Assembly (NCBI GenBank): GCA_002292815.1
Contig: DBBX01000010.1
Location: forward strand, 46,489-110,488
Length of the DNA stretch: 64,000 nt
DNA from: Thiotrichaceae bacterium UBA973
GTDB taxonomy: Bacteria > Pseudomonadota > Gammaproteobacteria > Eutrophobiales > Eutrophobiaceae
Direction of reading: 5' to 3'
Below, in pieces: positions 62,506-64,000 of the stretch; positions within the stretch are counted from its first letter, which is position 1; each line of letters begins with the position of its first letter. Below the pieces are notes generated by a model. That model was not told the DNA's origin. It was given only the letters and a program-made list of their open reading frames with translations, and did not search any database. The position numbers were made by a program, and so were the translations under genes.

Positions 62506-62613
62506 ATGGCATTGGTATTTAGCATATTATTCGAATTTATATTGGTCGCTGAAGACGCAGAGGGTCGTCATGTGGGGATGCTGAAATTAACAGGAAGTGA
62601 GACAGATAAGTGA
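62506..62613 (+). CDS. 35-residue small ORF coupled between DCC and SOUL genes
   Basis: An ATG 5 bases after the DCC stop opens a 35-codon frame whose TGA shares its last base with the SOUL start (TGATG). The peptide has a hydrophobic N-terminal half (MALVFSILFEFILVAEDAEG) and a polar C-terminal half ending KLTGSETDK. Gap-free coupling on both sides favours a real peptide, or a cut-down remnant of a larger gene. I recognise no family. The hydrophobic part could be a single membrane or amphipathic helix. Confidence 0.55.
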   Translation: MALVFSILFEFILVAEDAEGRHVGMLKLTGSETDK

Positions 62614-63257
62614 TGAAGAAGAAATGGATTATTATTTCATCAGTTGTTTCAATCGTTCTGTTAGTTTGTGTAATGATGGGACCTGTCATGAGTAATGTTG
62701 AACAACCAAATTATCAAACAATAACCTCTCAGCAGGGGATTGATATAAGGAAATATGCGCCTATGATCATCGCCGAGGTAGAGGTGAAAGGTGAACGCGA
62801 CGAGGCGATTGGTGAAGGCTTCAGGCTATTAGCAGATTACATCTTTGGTAATAATACGATTCAACAAGAAATTGCGATGACCGCACCAGTGCAGCAACAA
62901 AACAGCGAAAAAATTGCCATGACCGCACCGGTACAACAACAATCACAAGACGGTGTCTGGAAGGTTAGCTTTGTAATGCCTGCGGCATACCAAATGGATA
63001 CGCTACCTAAACCCAATAATAACAGAGTAACGCTTAATGAAGTGTCGGGAAAAAGTTATGTTGTTATTCAATTCTCTGGCCTGAATTCCAATGAGAATAT
63101 TGCACAGCATGAAAAACAACTGATGCAATATATCGAAACAAAGCAAATTAAGACTTCAGGCTCAGCAAAATATGCTTTTTACAATCCACCCTGGACGCTG
63201 CCGCTTATGAGGCGAAATGAAATCATGGTTGAGATTGAGAATAACTCAATGAATTAA
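62613..63257 (+). CDS. SOUL-family heme-binding protein
   Basis: The 214-residue product, starting at ATG 62613 (a GTG at 62610 is in frame), has an N-terminal membrane or signal segment (about 3-27) and the SOUL/HBP fold: GIDIRKYAPMIIAEVEVKG, DEAIGEGFRLLADYIFG, VSFVMPAAYQMDTLPKP and YNPPWTLPLMRRNEIMVEI. SOUL proteins bind heme or tetrapyrroles; here it is anchored or periplasmic. A 14-residue unit EIAMTAPVQQQ is present twice. It ends the coupled chain from the photolyase. Substrate porphyrin is unknown. Confidence 0.9.
   Translation: MKKKWIIISSVVSIVLLVCVMMGPVMSNVEQPNYQTITSQQGIDIRKYAPMIIAEVEVKGERDEAIGEGFRLLADYIFGNNTIQQEIAMTAPVQQQNSEKIAMTAPVQQQSQDGVWKVSFVMPAAYQMDTLPKPNNNRVTLNEVSGKSYVVIQFSGLNSNENIAQHEKQLMQYIETKQIKTSGSAKYAFYNPPWTLPLMRRNEIMVEIENNSMN
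62869..62942 (+). repeat. Tandem near-repeat inside the SOUL gene
   Basis: AAATTGC(G/C)ATGACCGCACC begins two 32-base units (62869-62900 and 62911-62942) 42 bases apart, giving IAMTAPVQQQ twice, one in each unit. The units differ at third codon positions mostly, so the duplication is not recent. Confidence 0.8.
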
Positions 63258-63311
63258 CCTAAAAAAATATAGACGTTGAATATCCAGATAAAAAATGAAG
63301 AATTGTTCTAA

Positions 63312-64000
63312 TTATTTTGGAAACAAGAATGTGATCGATGCCTGAATATTATATTCAGAGCCAAAGTCCGGCTTCTCGACATTGTAATAGCCTGCAAGCT
63401 TGGCATTGATGGGTTGTTTGCCTATTTTGAATATCCGACCAACACCTGCGCCAACAGGTACGGTCCAGCGCTGGGAACTGTTTGCTTCCCAGTTTGCGCT
63501 AATCAACGGAGCTGTAGTGACATACCAACCGTTATCCATGTTGTAGTTAATGAAATATTGAGCTGTGAAACTATTGACATCTGCCGCATCAGAATCTCCC
63601 GCCACATCCCAAACATTGCTAACGAGCGCACCAATGACCCAGCGACCTGGCATCGTCAGTACAACGGCATTTGGACCAATTGACCACTTGTCTGAGCTAA
63701 ATCGATCGTTGGTACCAAGCGGCGCTACGACTGAAGGTCCAATACCCCAGATGACCTTTCCCGGTTTTGCCGGTGTGATAAAACCCTGATAGGTAAGATC
63801 GCCCAGCCCCCATTTATCTTCCTGACCTCTGACCAGTCCTTCCTGGTAGAGCACGGGTAAGATGGCACGATTCACCAGGCTCCAGTTTTCATTGAGCGTC
63901 ATGGGTAAAACCGGTTTGATCGATAGCTGTTGAAAATAGGCATCTTCTGGCCCAGTGTTAAAATTGTTATTAAATTCGAATGGCACACTGATAAGAGAAC
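63312..64000 (-). CDS. Outer-membrane transporter-like protein, 3' part only (start beyond window)
   Basis: The frame runs on past base 64000 (upstream residues read SLIS before VPFEFNNNFN). The visible 229 residues match the MetA-pathway-of-phenol-degradation transporter-like family, a beta barrel: NENWSLVNRAILPVL, VIWGIGPSVVAPLG, GPNAVVLTMPGRWVIGALV and a C-terminal barrel end QASITFLFPK with terminal aromatic residue. Such genes are often found near catabolic genes. Here the neighbour is the SOUL gene, convergent, 54 bases from it. Confidence 0.85.
   Translation of the reverse strand, partial: SLISVPFEFNNNFNTGPEDAYFQQLSIKPVLPMTLNENWSLVNRAILPVLYQEGLVRGQEDKWGLGDLTYQGFITPAKPGKVIWGIGPSVVAPLGTNDRFSSDKWSIGPNAVVLTMPGRWVIGALVSNVWDVAGDSDAADVNSFTAQYFINYNMDNGWYVTTAPLISANWEANSSQRWTVPVGAGVGRIFKIGKQPINAKLAGYYNVEKPDFGSEYNIQASITFLFPK

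Noticed and set aside
59344..64000. Attachment-site duplicate of the tRNA-Ser 3' end
   Set aside because: No copy of the CCCACCCTCTCCGCCA end is seen downstream inside the window.
1..64000. CRISPR arrays, insertion sequences or prophage
   Set aside because: No regular repeat-spacer pattern, transposase, integrase or phage structural gene is visible on either strand.

Overview
The window reads as chromosome of an aerobic, Gram-negative gammaproteobacterium, probably marine or aquatic, with base composition that looks AT-leaning by eye. The assignment rests on gene content and order: lolC-lolD, comEC, exbB-exbD, lpxK-ycaR-kdsB; infA-bpt-aat; trxB, ftsK-lolA-rarA-crcB-DUF190-serS; efp flanked by both of its lysylation enzymes (epmB, epmA); tsaB; a DUF1820 gene. 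LPS and lipoprotein export genes show an outer membrane. I see no insertion sequence, phage gene or CRISPR array. I cannot name the genus.

Region 1 (1-14.7 kb) is metabolic and accessory. It holds the 3' end of a PQQ-dependent alcohol dehydrogenase, a secreted TPR protein, a Tat-exported amidohydrolase, an Asp/Asn beta-hydroxylase-like oxygenase, an acyl-CoA synthetase, the fused B12-dependent acyl-CoA mutase IcmF, and a leaderless BtuF-like corrinoid-binding protein. A reverse-strand operon follows with 2-oxoacid dehydrogenase E1 alpha, E1 beta and a free-standing lipoyl domain, but no E2 or E3. Divergent from it are a luciferase-like flavin oxidoreductase and a xylose-isomerase-like TIM barrel. 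Together this looks like oxidation and carbon-skeleton rearrangement of alcohols and branched acids, with the substrate unknown.

Region 2 (15-30.7 kb) mixes housekeeping and unknown genes: a secreted YbjN-like protein, a HerA-like ATPase (DUF853), a UbiA prenyltransferase, a TrmH-type methyltransferase, two unrecognised proteins, a Pat-like acyl-CoA ligase/acetyltransferase, a cupin, the EF-P maturation set, the helicase YoaA, an O-methyltransferase, CpdA-like phosphodiesterase and TsaB.

Region 3 (31-59 kb) is core envelope, translation and DNA-maintenance functions: lipoprotein sorting (LolC/E, LolD, LolA), competence (ComEC), ExbB/ExbD, lipid A and Kdo genes (LpxK, KdsB; msbA is absent from the usual slot), N-degron transferases, an AbgT transporter, thioredoxin reductase, FtsK, RarA, fluoride channel, SerS, a SWIB-domain protein, transhydrogenase PntAB and a Bax-inhibitor-1 protein.

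Region 4 (59.2-64 kb) begins with tRNA-Ser(TGA) and is a compact, apparently light-related module: a Trp-rich TIGR02450 protein, an iron-sulfur photolyase (PhrB type), a DUF2256 zinc-ribbon-like protein, a DCC-family CxxC protein, a previously easy-to-miss 35-residue ORF and a SOUL heme-binding protein. From the photolyase to SOUL the genes overlap or almost touch, so they look translationally coupled. The window ends inside an outer-membrane transporter-like gene on the reverse strand. The 35-residue ORF in this chain and the E2-less lipoyl operon are the two places I consider most likely to hold something undescribed.
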